A stretch of 64,000 bases of DNA. Origin: Moheibacter stercoris. Lineage in GTDB: Bacteria > Bacteroidota > Bacteroidia > Flavobacteriales > Weeksellaceae. The position numbers and the translations under genes were made by a program. The notes below the pieces were generated by a model. The model had not been told where the DNA came from, made no database searches, and saw nothing but the letters and a program-made list of their open reading frames with translations. Below are positions 26,868 to 36,501 of the stretch, in pieces. Positions within the stretch are counted from its first letter, which is position 1, and each line of letters begins with the position of its first letter. The DNA is taken from assembly GCF_040545805.1 (NCBI RefSeq), contig NZ_JBEPMO010000003.1:1-64000 (forward strand). The letters run 5' to 3'.

Positions 26868-27863
26868 ATGAGAACGCCTTTACTTTTCAGAAAATCCTAC
26901 AACAAATTGTCAAGGAAAGAAAGAAAACTTCTTGAAGAAGGCATTCCTTATGTCAAGGAATTTGTAAAAAAGTCAAAAAGCATAAGCAAGGTTCCTTATG
27001 CAACCAGAGATGCACACGCAAAATCATACGCCTATTTAAAAGGCAGATTTGTTCCGGAACCAAATTCAGTATTTCATCATTTGTTTGACCAGAATTCTTA
27101 CGAAGCGCTCGCAAGATTTTCACATGCACACCTGAAAATCATCAAAACTGATAAACAACTACCCATTTATGGATTGGCTGTGAAAATGAAATCCAAAAGT
27201 TTAGATGAAATCAATTATCCAATGGTTAATTTTCCAGTATTCATCACAGATTCGGTGTCGAACTTCTTAAAATTATTCAACGATATCAACCAATATTTTA
27301 GTAGAATTGGAATTCGTAAAATAGCCTCATTGTTTCGTTTATTTTTTCGTTCTTTTCCAATTATGGCCGAAATAATGAACTCATCATTTTTCAAGGCGAT
27401 ACAAATTTGGTTCAAAACATTTTCCAATTTCATCCTCGACAGAAACTACCATTCGATTGGAGCCTATCGTATGGATAATTGCATGGTAAAATTAACCTTA
27501 CAACCTATTGAATTGGAGTTTAATTCCGACAAGACAAAATCCATTTACGAAAATATTGAAAGCTTCTTATTAAAAAAACCAATTCGATATCAATTAATTG
27601 CCCAAATTGCTTACGATGAAAAGATCCAGCCTATTAACAAATTAACGCAAGATTGGACAAACACGGAAGATGTTTTGATTGGGGAATTTCAATTTGACGA
27701 AATTCACAATTCTTCCGATCAAAAACTTGAAGAAATTTCCTTTAATCCATTTGACAATCCGGAGCTATTCAAACCTGTTGGGAAAATTCAAGCCATCAGA
27801 GAAGAAATCTACAAGGCTTCGATTGAAACAAGAAATGAATTAAATAAAAATCTAAATCTATGA
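26868..27863 (+). CDS. Catalase-like heme protein (y4iL-type), repair-linked
   Basis: The 331-residue protein has the pattern of the catalase-related family: RDAHAKSYAYLKGRF (catalytic-type His), YEALARFSHAHLKI, IYGLAVKM, NYPMVNFPVFITDSVSNFL (distal Asn), RNYHSIGAYRMDNCMVKL (Tyr about 194 a possible heme ligand) and NPFDNPELFKPVGKIQAIR near the end. It is shorter than true catalases and lacks the long N-terminal arm. It follows the exonuclease by 83 bp and overlaps the next repair gene by four bases (ATGA), so it is translated with the ligase-associated cassette. Peroxide removal, peroxygenase or heme-sensor activity are all possible. Confidence 0.7.
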   Translation: MRTPLLFRKSYNKLSRKERKLLEEGIPYVKEFVKKSKSISKVPYATRDAHAKSYAYLKGRFVPEPNSVFHHLFDQNSYEALARFSHAHLKIIKTDKQLPIYGLAVKMKSKSLDEINYPMVNFPVFITDSVSNFLKLFNDINQYFSRIGIRKIASLFRLFFRSFPIMAEIMNSSFFKAIQIWFKTFSNFILDRNYHSIGAYRMDNCMVKLTLQPIELEFNSDKTKSIYENIESFLLKKPIRYQLIAQIAYDEKIQPINKLTQDWTNTEDVLIGEFQFDEIHNSSDQKLEEISFNPFDNPELFKPVGKIQAIREEIYKASIETRNELNKNLNL

Positions 27864-28864
27864 GTTTATTGAAATTCACGTCAAAAGGATTGTATTGCGT
27901 TCCGGGAAAATTCCACATTGACCCTTGGCGCCCAGTGGATTTAGCACTGATTACACATGGACACGCAGATCACGCACGTTCAGGCATGAAAAAATATTTA
28001 TGCCATCATTTCACCAAACCGATTTTACATGTTCGAATTGGACGTGAAATAGAGTGTCAAAGTGTGGAATATGGCGAAGTTTTGACCATAAATGACGTAA
28101 AAGTTTCCTTTCACCCGGCAGGACACATCATTGGTTCAGCACAAATTCGAATGGAATACAAAGGATTTGTATCGGTGATTTCAGGAGATTACAAAATTCA
28201 AAACGACGGACTTTCCACACCCTTTGAACCTGTGAAATGCCATGAGTTTGTGACTGAAAGCACCTTTGGATTGCCTATCTACAATTGGCTGACGATTGAA
28301 CAACAAGAGGAACAATTGAAAAATTGGTTGCTACATAATCAAGCAAATGGAAAAACTTCGGTTTTTATAGGATATTCACTTGGGAAATCCCAACGCATCA
28401 TGAAAGCCTTGGAAGGAATGGGCGAATTGAACGTTCACTATTCGATTGCGAAATTAAACGAAGCCTACGAAACAGCAGGCGTCAAACTTCCAGATTACAC
28501 CACAATCGATTTACGCGAAGACAAAAAACATCTCGATGGAAAAATAGTTTTGCTCCCTCCTGCTTTGGTGGACAATCCTGCAATGAAAAAAATCCCCAAT
28601 ATGGCCTATGCGATTTGTTCGGGGTGGATGCAAGTTCGAGGAGCGAGAAGATGGAGAAGCGCCGATGGCGGTTTCGCGATTTCAGATCATGCAGATTGGA
28701 ACGGACTTTTGGAAGCGATCAAAGCGACAGAAGCAGAAAAAGTGTTTGTTACGCACGGTCAAACCGCTGTGTTTTCTAAATATTTAAATGAAATTGGAAT
28801 TCCCGCTGCGGAAGTGAAAACGGAATTCGGAGAAGATGACGAAAAAACCGAAATCGAAGGCTGA
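27860..28864 (+). CDS. Ligase-associated DNA exonuclease (MBL fold)
   Basis: The 334-residue protein is a metallo-beta-lactamase/beta-CASP-type nuclease: THGHADHARSG (HxHxDH metal site), HPAGHIIGSAQI, ISGDYK and late SDHADW and VTHGQ motifs. This set defines the exonuclease of the four-gene ligase-associated DNA-damage cassette. It would resect or clean DNA ends before sealing by the ligase encoded next. Its first codons overlap the catalase-like gene and its stop shares one base with the ligase start (TGATG). Confidence 0.9.
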   Translation: MSLLKFTSKGLYCVPGKFHIDPWRPVDLALITHGHADHARSGMKKYLCHHFTKPILHVRIGREIECQSVEYGEVLTINDVKVSFHPAGHIIGSAQIRMEYKGFVSVISGDYKIQNDGLSTPFEPVKCHEFVTESTFGLPIYNWLTIEQQEEQLKNWLLHNQANGKTSVFIGYSLGKSQRIMKALEGMGELNVHYSIAKLNEAYETAGVKLPDYTTIDLREDKKHLDGKIVLLPPALVDNPAMKKIPNMAYAICSGWMQVRGARRWRSADGGFAISDHADWNGLLEAIKATEAEKVFVTHGQTAVFSKYLNEIGIPAAEVKTEFGEDDEKTEIEG

Positions 28865-30444
28865 TGAAAGATTTTGCAACTCTTATTAATGCGCTAGATA
28901 GCACCAATAAAACTTCTTTGAAACAAGAAGCGATTATGGAATTTTTGCGAGTAGCTTCCTCCGAAGACAAATTATGGTTTTTGGCTTTGTTCACGGGCAA
29001 AAAACCGAAGCGAAATATCAACAGCACCTTCATGAAACAATGGGCAATGGAAATTGCTGAAATCCCAGAATGGTTGTTCGTTGAAAGTTATTCGTCTGTA
29101 GGAGATTTAGGAGAAACAATTTCCTTGATTTTGCCCGCGGCTGAACATCAAGTAGATTGGCCTTTATCGGTCTGGATGGACAAAATCATTGCGTTGAAAG
29201 ATGCTACAGATGAGGAAAAAAAGGAGTTTGTTTTGAAAGCTTGGAACAGTTTGGACTACATCGAACGATTTATTTTCAACAAACTTTTGGGCGGAAGTTT
29301 CCGAATTGGCGTTTCTTCTAAAACCTTGATCAATTCCTTGGCTAAATTTTATCAAATCGAACCCAATGCCGTTGCGCATAGCATCATGGGAAATTGGGAT
29401 CCGAAGGAAGTTGAATTTGACAAATTGATTCAAGGCGAATATACCGATACCAATTTATCAAAACCTTATCCGTTTTGCTTGGCGTATGCTCTGGAAAAGG
29501 AATTGGAGGAGTTAGGACTTCCTGAAGAATGGATTGTCGAATACAAATGGGACGGAATTCGAGGTCAATTTATCAAACGTGATGGCGAAGTTTTCATTTG
29601 GTCACGCGGAGAAGAATTGGTCACCGATCAATTTCCAGAAATCAAAGAAGAATTGCTTCGATGGGAAGGAAATTTTGTCATCGATGGAGAAATTCTCGCG
29701 CATAAAGATGGAAATGTTTTGAATTTTAATGAATTACAAAAGAGATTAAATCGAAAATCCCTAAGCAAAAAGATGTTAGAAGAAATTCCGATTTCTGTTT
29801 TTGCCTATGATTTATTGGAATGGGAAGGAGAAGATTTCCGGGAAGTTCCATTTTATCAGCGTCGCGAACAACTTTCTGAATTAATCAATAAGAATTCCTC
29901 CGAAAAAATATTTCTTTCAGAGAAAATCGAATTTTCGGATTGGGAAGAATTGCCCAGCTATCGCGAAAATGCACGAGAAATAAACAGCGAAGGATTGATG
30001 TTAAAAAACGCGAATTCACCTTATCATACGGGAAGAAAAAAAGGCGATTGGTGGAAATGGAAAATCTCTCCTCTGACTATTGATGCGGTTTTAATTTACG
30101 CTCAAAAAGGAAGCGGACGAAGAAGCGCTTACTATACCGATTATACATTTGCTGTTAGAAAAGAAGGACAATTGGTTACAATTGCCAAAGCCTATTCGGG
30201 ATTGACCGACAAAGAGATTCAGGAAGTTTCAAAATTCATTTCCAAAAATGTGTTGGAGAAATTTGGCCCTGTTCGCACCGTAAAACCCGAATTGGTATTT
30301 GAGCTAGCCTTCGAAGGAATTGGTTTTAGCAACCGACATAAATCGGGAGTTGCTTTGCGATTTCCTCGAATTTTACGTTGGCGACGTGACAAAAAAGTGG
30401 AAGAAATTGACGATATTGAGGACATTAAAAAATTAATCACTTGA
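28864..30444 (+). CDS. ATP-dependent DNA ligase (damage-response type)
   Basis: The 526-residue ligase seals nicks using ATP. Residues 1-200 form the all-helical DNA-binding domain (NKLLGGSFRIGVS). The adenylation domain carries EYKWDGIRGQ with the nucleophile Lys about 228, VIDGEI (motif III), SEGLMLKN (motif IV) and WWKWK (motif V); the OB-fold domain ends the protein. It is distinct from the NAD-dependent LigA encoded at 48108. One-base overlap with the exonuclease gene and four-base overlap with the helicase gene place it at the centre of a coupled repair unit. Confidence 0.94.
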   Translation: MKDFATLINALDSTNKTSLKQEAIMEFLRVASSEDKLWFLALFTGKKPKRNINSTFMKQWAMEIAEIPEWLFVESYSSVGDLGETISLILPAAEHQVDWPLSVWMDKIIALKDATDEEKKEFVLKAWNSLDYIERFIFNKLLGGSFRIGVSSKTLINSLAKFYQIEPNAVAHSIMGNWDPKEVEFDKLIQGEYTDTNLSKPYPFCLAYALEKELEELGLPEEWIVEYKWDGIRGQFIKRDGEVFIWSRGEELVTDQFPEIKEELLRWEGNFVIDGEILAHKDGNVLNFNELQKRLNRKSLSKKMLEEIPISVFAYDLLEWEGEDFREVPFYQRREQLSELINKNSSEKIFLSEKIEFSDWEELPSYRENAREINSEGLMLKNANSPYHTGRKKGDWWKWKISPLTIDAVLIYAQKGSGRRSAYYTDYTFAVRKEGQLVTIAKAYSGLTDKEIQEVSKFISKNVLEKFGPVRTVKPELVFELAFEGIGFSNRHKSGVALRFPRILRWRRDKKVEEIDDIEDIKKLIT

Positions 30445-32903
30445 CCGAAAACTTCAACAATTCAACTGGATATCAATTGGTCCAAGAATGGATGGCGGGC
30501 AAAGGAATGGATGCATTTGGCTTTCAAAAACAAGCTTGGCAACGCTTTGGAAATGGCTATTCAGGAATGGTCATCGCTCCAACTGGATTTGGAAAAACCT
30601 ATTCCATTTTTCTTGCCGTTGTGATCGACTATTTTAACCATCCCGAAAAATACGGTACGGGCTTGAAGTTGATTTGGATCACACCTCTCCGTTCGCTTGC
30701 AAAAGATTTAGGCAAAGCCATGCAAGAAGCAATTGACGAAATTGGCTTGGATTGGGAAGTTGGCGTAAGAAGTGGCGATACAGACGCCAAACAAAAAGCA
30801 CTTCAAACCAAACAAATGCCCGATATTTTATTGGTCACACCCGAAAGTTTGCATTTGTTGCTTGCACAGAAAAACAACGATCGATTTTTCAAAAATTTAA
30901 AAGCAATTGCGGTTGACGAATGGCATGAATTGCTCAGCACAAAACGCGGTGTGATGGTCGAATTGGCGTTGGCTATTTTGCGTCACCGAAAACCCAAAGT
31001 TCGTATTTGGGGAATTACGGCGACGATTGGAAACTTGGACGAAGCCATGGACGTTCTTCTTCCAAATATTTCGAAGAAAACAAAAGTCGTCGCCAAGGAA
31101 CAAAAGAAAATCGAAATTCTTTCTGTATATCCGCCTGAAGTCGAAATCTTGCCTTGGGCGGGACATTTAGGTGGACGATTGGTAGAAGAAGTGATTCCCA
31201 TTATTTTAAATAGTCAATCGACTTTGATTTTCACCAACACAAGAAGTCAAGCCGAAATGTGGTACCAACTTTTGCTTTCAGCTCACCCCGATTTCGCAGG
31301 TCAAATCGCCCTTCACCATAGTTCGATTGATGCACATTTGCGGCAATGGGTAGAAGAAAATTTAAGCAATGGAACACTGAAGGCTGTTGTTTCTACCTCA
31401 TCTTTGGATTTAGGCGTAGATTTCAAACCGGTTGACACGGTCATTCAAATTGGCTCTAGCAAAGGAGTTGCTCGTTTTATGCAACGCGCCGGACGAAGTG
31501 GACATTCGCCTTTTGAAACTTCCAATATTTATTTCGTTCCAACTCATTCCTTGGAATTAATTGAAGCATCTGCTTTGAAAGAAGCTGTCAAAAATAACAT
31601 CATCGAAAACCGAGAACCTCTGGTTTTGACCTTTGATGTTTTGGTCCAGTTTTTAGTGACTTTGGCTTTAGGTGGCGGATTTAAAGAAGAAGAAATATTT
31701 CCGGTCATCCAAAACACCTTTGCCTTTTCCGAAATGACAGAAGACGAATGGAAATGGTGTATATATTTCATCACAGTGGGTGGAAAAACGGGAAAGAATT
31801 ACGAAGAATTTCACAAAGTTGTGCGTGATGAAGAAGGAAAATTAGTTGTTCAAAAGCGAAAAATTGGGATGCTTCATCGCATGAATATGGGCGTCATTGT
31901 AAGCGATGCGATGTTGAAAGTGAAATTCGTTTCGGGCGGATACATTGGGATGATGGAGGAATATTTTATTTCGAGATTGCACAAAGGCGACAAATTCATT
32001 TTGGCTGGCCGTGTATTGGAATTTGCCTATTTAAAGGAAATGACGGTTTATGTAAGAACTTCAAGCGGACGAGCCATTGCGGCAAGTTGGCTTGGTGGAC
32101 GATTGCCGCTTTCCTCCCATTTGGGTTCCTATTTGCGCAAGAAATTAGCCGATTCGCTTTCACCCAAAGCTCGCGAGAAAGAATTGAAGTTCTTACATCC
32201 ACTTTTGACGCAACAAAATTTGATTTCCAATATTCCCAAAGAAGAAGAATTTTTAGTCGAATACATCAAAACCAAAGAAGGACATCATTTGTTTTTCTAT
32301 CCGTTTGAAGGTCGATTGGTTCATGAAGTAATGGCAGCCTTGATGGCGTATCGAATCAGTCGATTGTATCCGATTAGTTTTTCAATGGCGATGAATGATT
32401 ATGGATTTGAATTATTTAGTGACAAAGAAATTAAATTGACCGAAGACGAATTGAAACAAATTTTGTCCAAAGAAAATCTGATGAATGATGTGATTGGAAG
32501 CGTCAATGCAGCCGAAATGGCCAAACGAAAATTCCGGGATATTGCGGTAATTTCAGGAATGGTTGTACAAAATATGCCGGGAAGACAAGTGAATAACCGA
32601 TCTTTGCAAGCCTCTTCTGGAATTATCTTTTCGGTATTGGAAGATTTTGATCCGGAGAATTTATTGCTACGACAAGCATACACAGAAGTTTTCAACCAAC
32701 AACTAGAAGAAGTAAGACTCAATGCGGCCTTTGATCGAATTGCGGAAAGTAAAATTCTATTCATCCAATCCGACCGATTTACACCTTTGAGTTTCCCTAT
32801 AAAAGTCGATAGTTTGCGACAAACCTTAACCAGCGAAGATTTAGCCACACGAGTTAGAAAAATACAAGAACGAAATTTGAAAAAGAGAGCGAAGAAAAAA
32901 TGA
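30441..32903 (+). CDS. Ligase-associated DEXH-box helicase (Lhr-like)
   Basis: The start is TTG at 30441, overlapping the ligase stop (TTGA). The 820-residue superfamily 2 helicase shows Walker A APTGFGKTY (about 49-57), WITPLRSLAKDL (Ia), VDEWHELL (DEVH box), GITATIGNL (III), IFTNTRSQAE (IV), STSSLDLGVDF (V) and QRAGRSGH (VI). The rest is the Lhr-type C-terminal core with a winged helix. It should unwind or remodel damaged DNA with the neighbouring nuclease and ligase. It overlaps pdeM by four bases. Confidence 0.93.
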   Translation: MTENFNNSTGYQLVQEWMAGKGMDAFGFQKQAWQRFGNGYSGMVIAPTGFGKTYSIFLAVVIDYFNHPEKYGTGLKLIWITPLRSLAKDLGKAMQEAIDEIGLDWEVGVRSGDTDAKQKALQTKQMPDILLVTPESLHLLLAQKNNDRFFKNLKAIAVDEWHELLSTKRGVMVELALAILRHRKPKVRIWGITATIGNLDEAMDVLLPNISKKTKVVAKEQKKIEILSVYPPEVEILPWAGHLGGRLVEEVIPIILNSQSTLIFTNTRSQAEMWYQLLLSAHPDFAGQIALHHSSIDAHLRQWVEENLSNGTLKAVVSTSSLDLGVDFKPVDTVIQIGSSKGVARFMQRAGRSGHSPFETSNIYFVPTHSLELIEASALKEAVKNNIIENREPLVLTFDVLVQFLVTLALGGGFKEEEIFPVIQNTFAFSEMTEDEWKWCIYFITVGGKTGKNYEEFHKVVRDEEGKLVVQKRKIGMLHRMNMGVIVSDAMLKVKFVSGGYIGMMEEYFISRLHKGDKFILAGRVLEFAYLKEMTVYVRTSSGRAIAASWLGGRLPLSSHLGSYLRKKLADSLSPKAREKELKFLHPLLTQQNLISNIPKEEEFLVEYIKTKEGHHLFFYPFEGRLVHEVMAALMAYRISRLYPISFSMAMNDYGFELFSDKEIKLTEDELKQILSKENLMNDVIGSVNAAEMAKRKFRDIAVISGMVVQNMPGRQVNNRSLQASSGIIFSVLEDFDPENLLLRQAYTEVFNQQLEEVRLNAAFDRIAESKILFIQSDRFTPLSFPIKVDSLRQTLTSEDLATRVRKIQERNLKKRAKKK

Positions 32904-33547
32904 AGATTGCAACCAAAGAAATTCAAATCCATGACCAAACGTTTATCCTAACCAATCAACGGGCTATATTTTGGAAAGAAGCAGAAACCCTAGTTTTATC
33001 GGACTTACATTTGGGCAAAACGGCTCATTTCAGAAAAAATGGAATTGCACTTCCATCTCAGATTATTGAAGATGATTTGCAACGTTTGGGGAATTTGATT
33101 CGTCATTTCAATACCCAGAAACTATTGATTGTAGGCGATTTCATTCATGCTGGAAAGAATTCAGAATTTCAAGTTTTCGCAGAATGGAAAACTCAATTTT
33201 CAAACTTAGAAATTCGGTTGATCAAAGGAAATCATGATCGTATTTCAACTACTCATTTGGAAGAAATCGGTGTGAATTTCTTTCATTCAGAATACAAACA
33301 AGATCAACTTATTTTCAGCCATGAGGAAATTTCCACAACAGATAAATTTGTCGTTTCAGGACATTTACATCCGGGTGTAACTTTGAAAACAGGAGTTCGT
33401 AAATACTTGAAATTGCCTTGTTACATTTACACAGAAAAACAATTGATCTTGCCTGCATTCAGTCAATTCACCGGATTGGACACGAAAAATCATCCGAAAA
33501 ATGCTACCTACTTTTGTTTTTCAGAAGAAGGAATTTTTGAGTGTTGA
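32900..33547 (+). CDS. pdeM: Ligase-associated endonuclease PdeM
   Basis: A 215-residue calcineurin-like phosphoesterase with the complete metal-binding series: SDLHLGKTAHFRKNG (DxH), VGDFIHAG (GDxxH variant), KGNHDR, a His in FSHEE and SGHLHPG (GHxH). This composition and position identify the fourth member of the ligase-associated cassette. It overlaps the helicase end by four bases and is the last gene of the island; 67 bp separate it from the copper regulator. Confidence 0.92.
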   Translation: MKIATKEIQIHDQTFILTNQRAIFWKEAETLVLSDLHLGKTAHFRKNGIALPSQIIEDDLQRLGNLIRHFNTQKLLIVGDFIHAGKNSEFQVFAEWKTQFSNLEIRLIKGNHDRISTTHLEEIGVNFFHSEYKQDQLIFSHEEISTTDKFVVSGHLHPGVTLKTGVRKYLKLPCYIYTEKQLILPAFSQFTGLDTKNHPKNATYFCFSEEGIFEC

Positions 33548-33614
33548 AAATTTCAACAATAAAACGAAAATTCTTTCCAACACTAAAATCCTTACCTTTA
33601 TCAAAAAGAAATTC

Positions 33615-34178
33615 ATGGCAACATTGTTCGTCAAAAATATGGTTTGCAACCGCTGTATTTTGGTTGTGGAAAATGAATTGCAAGCAATGGGAATTGATGA
33701 TGCAAAAGTTTCTTTGGGTGAAATCACCTTGGATCAAGAGTTGGATGCTACCCAATTATCAAACTTTACAACAAAGCTTGAGACATTGGGATTTGAATTA
33801 ATCGACAACCAAAAAAGTCGAACTATTGAACAAATCAAAAACCTTATCATTCAACAAATTCATCATCAAAAAGAACCTTTACAACTCAATCTTTCCGATT
33901 GGTTAAGCCAAGAATTACAACAAGATTACAATAGTCTTTCGCATTTGTTTTCGGAAATTGAAGGAACGACCATTGAGAAATACTACATCGCTCAACGTAT
34001 TGAAAAAGTCAAGGAATTATTGGTATACGACGAATTAACCTTAAGCGAAATCGCCGATCAATTGAATTATTCCAGCGTATCCTATTTGAGCAATCAGTTC
34101 AAAAAAATCACAGGACTAACTCCTAGCCATTTCAAACAAATTGGCAAAAACAAACGCACACCACTCGATCAAGTCTAG
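33615..34178 (+). CDS. HMA-AraC hybrid regulator, probably copper-responsive
   Basis: ATG at 33615 gives 187 residues; the open frame extends upstream into pdeM, but the family begins with the metal domain. Residues 1-70 resemble a heavy-metal-associated fold with CNRC (about 10-13) in place of the classic GMTCxxC. Residues 95-180 form an AraC-type DNA-binding domain (LTLSEIADQLNYSSVSYLSNQFKKITGLTPSHF). It lies directly before copA and a copper chaperone, so it probably senses Cu(I) with its own HMA domain and activates them. This one-protein sensor-regulator layout is not a standard CueR/CsoR system. Confidence 0.82.
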   Translation: MATLFVKNMVCNRCILVVENELQAMGIDDAKVSLGEITLDQELDATQLSNFTTKLETLGFELIDNQKSRTIEQIKNLIIQQIHHQKEPLQLNLSDWLSQELQQDYNSLSHLFSEIEGTTIEKYYIAQRIEKVKELLVYDELTLSEIADQLNYSSVSYLSNQFKKITGLTPSHFKQIGKNKRTPLDQV

Positions 34179-34259
34179 GAAATCTTACAACATAATTCCA
34201 AAATCCTACAAGCTTTTTCAAATTTAGAATGCCGAACTTTGCAACATAAGATTCGGATT

Positions 34260-36479
34260 ATGGCATTAGCAAATTCAAAAACCACCAAAGAAACCTTTCC
34301 TGTATTGGGCATGTCTTGCGCTGCTTGTGCGAGCAGTGCAGAAAACATTATCAAACAACAAGAGGGTGTAAAGGAAGCCTCTGTAAATTATGGAACGGGG
34401 AATTTGATCGTGGAATTTGATACCGCATCTACATCAATTGAGGCACTTCAAAAAGCCTTGCAATCGGGTGGATATGATTTGCTGATCGAAGAAGAATCCA
34501 AACAACAAGAAACGCTAGAAGAAATTCACCAAGCGAAATTTCATCAATTGAAAACCAAAACCATTTGGGCGATTATCTTATCACTTCCTGTGGTCATCAT
34601 CGGGATGTTCTTCATGAATATGCCATATGCCAATGAAATCATGTTGGTGTTTAGCACGCCCGTAGTCATTTGGTTGGGAAGAGACTTTTTCATCGGTGCA
34701 TGGAAACAAGCAAAACATCGCACGACCAATATGGATACCCTAGTTGCATTGAGCACCGGAATTGCCTATTTATTCAGTGTTTTCAATATGTTTTTTGCTG
34801 ATTTCTGGATCGATCGCGGCATGCAGCCGCATGTGTATTTCGAAGCGGCAGCCGTAATCATTACCTTTATTTTATTGGGTCGATTGTTAGAAGAAAAAGC
34901 CAAAGGCAATACCTCATCGGCATTGAAGAAACTGATGGGACTTCAACCCAAATTGGTGACACTAATTGGCGACAACAACTCCGAATCTCAAATTCCAATT
35001 GAAGAAGTTAAAAAGGGCGATCGAATCCTAGTCAAACCAGGCGAACAAATCGCTGTAGATGGATTCGTACTTCAAGGAAATTCCTATGTGGACGAAAGTA
35101 TGTTGAGTGGGGAACCTATTCCCGTTTCAAAATCAGAAAATGACAAAGTCTTTGCGGGAACGATCAACCAAAAAGGAAGTTTTCACTACCAAGCCGAAAA
35201 AGTGGGCAAAGAAACACTCCTAGCTCAAATCATCAAAATGGTTCAAGATGCCCAAGGTAGCAAAGCACCCGTTCAAAAATTGGTCGATAAAATCGCGAGC
35301 ATTTTCGTACCGATTGTTTTGGGCATTGCGGTTCTTACTTTTATTCTATGGAATATTTTGGGTGGTGAACATGCCATGACGCAAGCTATCCTAGCTGCTG
35401 TTACGGTTTTGGTGATTGCTTGTCCATGTGCGTTGGGATTGGCGACACCTACAGCCATTATGGTTGGGGTAGGCAAAGGTGCCGAACAAGGAATTTTAAT
35501 CAAAGATGCCGAAAGTTTGGAGTTGGCAAAAAATGTCAATGCCATCATTCTAGATAAGACCGGAACGCTCACAGAAGGTAGACCTAAAGTGCAGGAAATC
35601 CTTTGGACAAATGAAGATCCGTTGTTTCCCTCTATTTTGGTAAGCTTGGAAAAACAATCCGAACATCCATTGGCCGATGCAGTCGTTTCCTATTTCGAAC
35701 ATCAAGAAATTAAAACCATTTCCAATTTCGAAAGTATAACAGGAAAAGGCGCAAAAGGAAATTATGAAAACGAAACTTATTTCGTAGGAAATTTGAAGTT
35801 GATGAAGGAACATCAGATTTCTATCGACAAACAATTGCATGAAAAAGCCAATCAATGGCTACAAGAAAGCAAAACGGTGGTTTGGTTTTCGAATTCGAAA
35901 GAAACATTAGCGGTTATTTCCATAGCTGATCAGATCAAAGCTTCGACTCCGAAAGCCATTCAATCCCTGAAAGAAATGGGCATTGACTTGTATATGCTGA
36001 CTGGTGACAATGAAGCTACTGCAAAAGCAATTGCCGAACAAGTTGGCATCGAAAACTATCAAGCGGAAGTTTTACCTCAAGACAAAGCAGCATTTGTCAA
36101 AAAACTACAGGAACAAGGAAAAATCGTTGCGATGGTGGGCGATGGCATCAATGATAGTACCGCTTTGGCTACGGCCGATGTAAGCATTGCAATGGGAAAA
36201 GGTTCTGACATTGCGATGGATGTAGCCAAGATGACGATTATTTCGTCGGATTTAACCAAAATCCCTCAAGCCATCAAACTATCCAAACAAACCGTTGCAA
36301 CCATCAAACAAAACTTGTTTTGGGCATTTATCTACAACCTTATTGGCATACCGATTGCAGCAGGAATTTTGTATCCGATCAACGGATTTTTACTCAATCC
36401 CATGTTGGCGGGAGCAGCAATGGCGCTAAGCAGTGTAAGTGTCGTAACGAATAGTTTACGTCTGAAATGGAAAAAATAA
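34260..36479 (+). CDS. copA: Copper-translocating P-type ATPase CopA
   Basis: P1B ATPase that exports Cu(I). ATG 34260 is chosen over an upstream TTG because it puts the box GAACTTTG (34234-34241) outside the gene. Seen in order: one N-terminal HMA domain with MSCAAC, two leading membrane helices, actuator motif SGEPIPVSK (the TGE loop is SGE here), transmembrane CPC (ACPCALGLATPTA, about 388), DKTGTLTEGRP (phospho-Asp about 432), HPLADA (the HP motif) and GDGINDSTAL. The final helix has MALSSVSVVTNSLRL, typical of Cu(I) pumps. About 740 residues, standard for the family. Confidence 0.95.
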   Translation: MALANSKTTKETFPVLGMSCAACASSAENIIKQQEGVKEASVNYGTGNLIVEFDTASTSIEALQKALQSGGYDLLIEEESKQQETLEEIHQAKFHQLKTKTIWAIILSLPVVIIGMFFMNMPYANEIMLVFSTPVVIWLGRDFFIGAWKQAKHRTTNMDTLVALSTGIAYLFSVFNMFFADFWIDRGMQPHVYFEAAAVIITFILLGRLLEEKAKGNTSSALKKLMGLQPKLVTLIGDNNSESQIPIEEVKKGDRILVKPGEQIAVDGFVLQGNSYVDESMLSGEPIPVSKSENDKVFAGTINQKGSFHYQAEKVGKETLLAQIIKMVQDAQGSKAPVQKLVDKIASIFVPIVLGIAVLTFILWNILGGEHAMTQAILAAVTVLVIACPCALGLATPTAIMVGVGKGAEQGILIKDAESLELAKNVNAIILDKTGTLTEGRPKVQEILWTNEDPLFPSILVSLEKQSEHPLADAVVSYFEHQEIKTISNFESITGKGAKGNYENETYFVGNLKLMKEHQISIDKQLHEKANQWLQESKTVVWFSNSKETLAVISIADQIKASTPKAIQSLKEMGIDLYMLTGDNEATAKAIAEQVGIENYQAEVLPQDKAAFVKKLQEQGKIVAMVGDGINDSTALATADVSIAMGKGSDIAMDVAKMTIISSDLTKIPQAIKLSKQTVATIKQNLFWAFIYNLIGIPIAAGILYPINGFLLNPMLAGAAMALSSVSVVTNSLRLKWKK

Positions 36480-36501
36480 AATATTAATTCACTATAAATT
36501 A

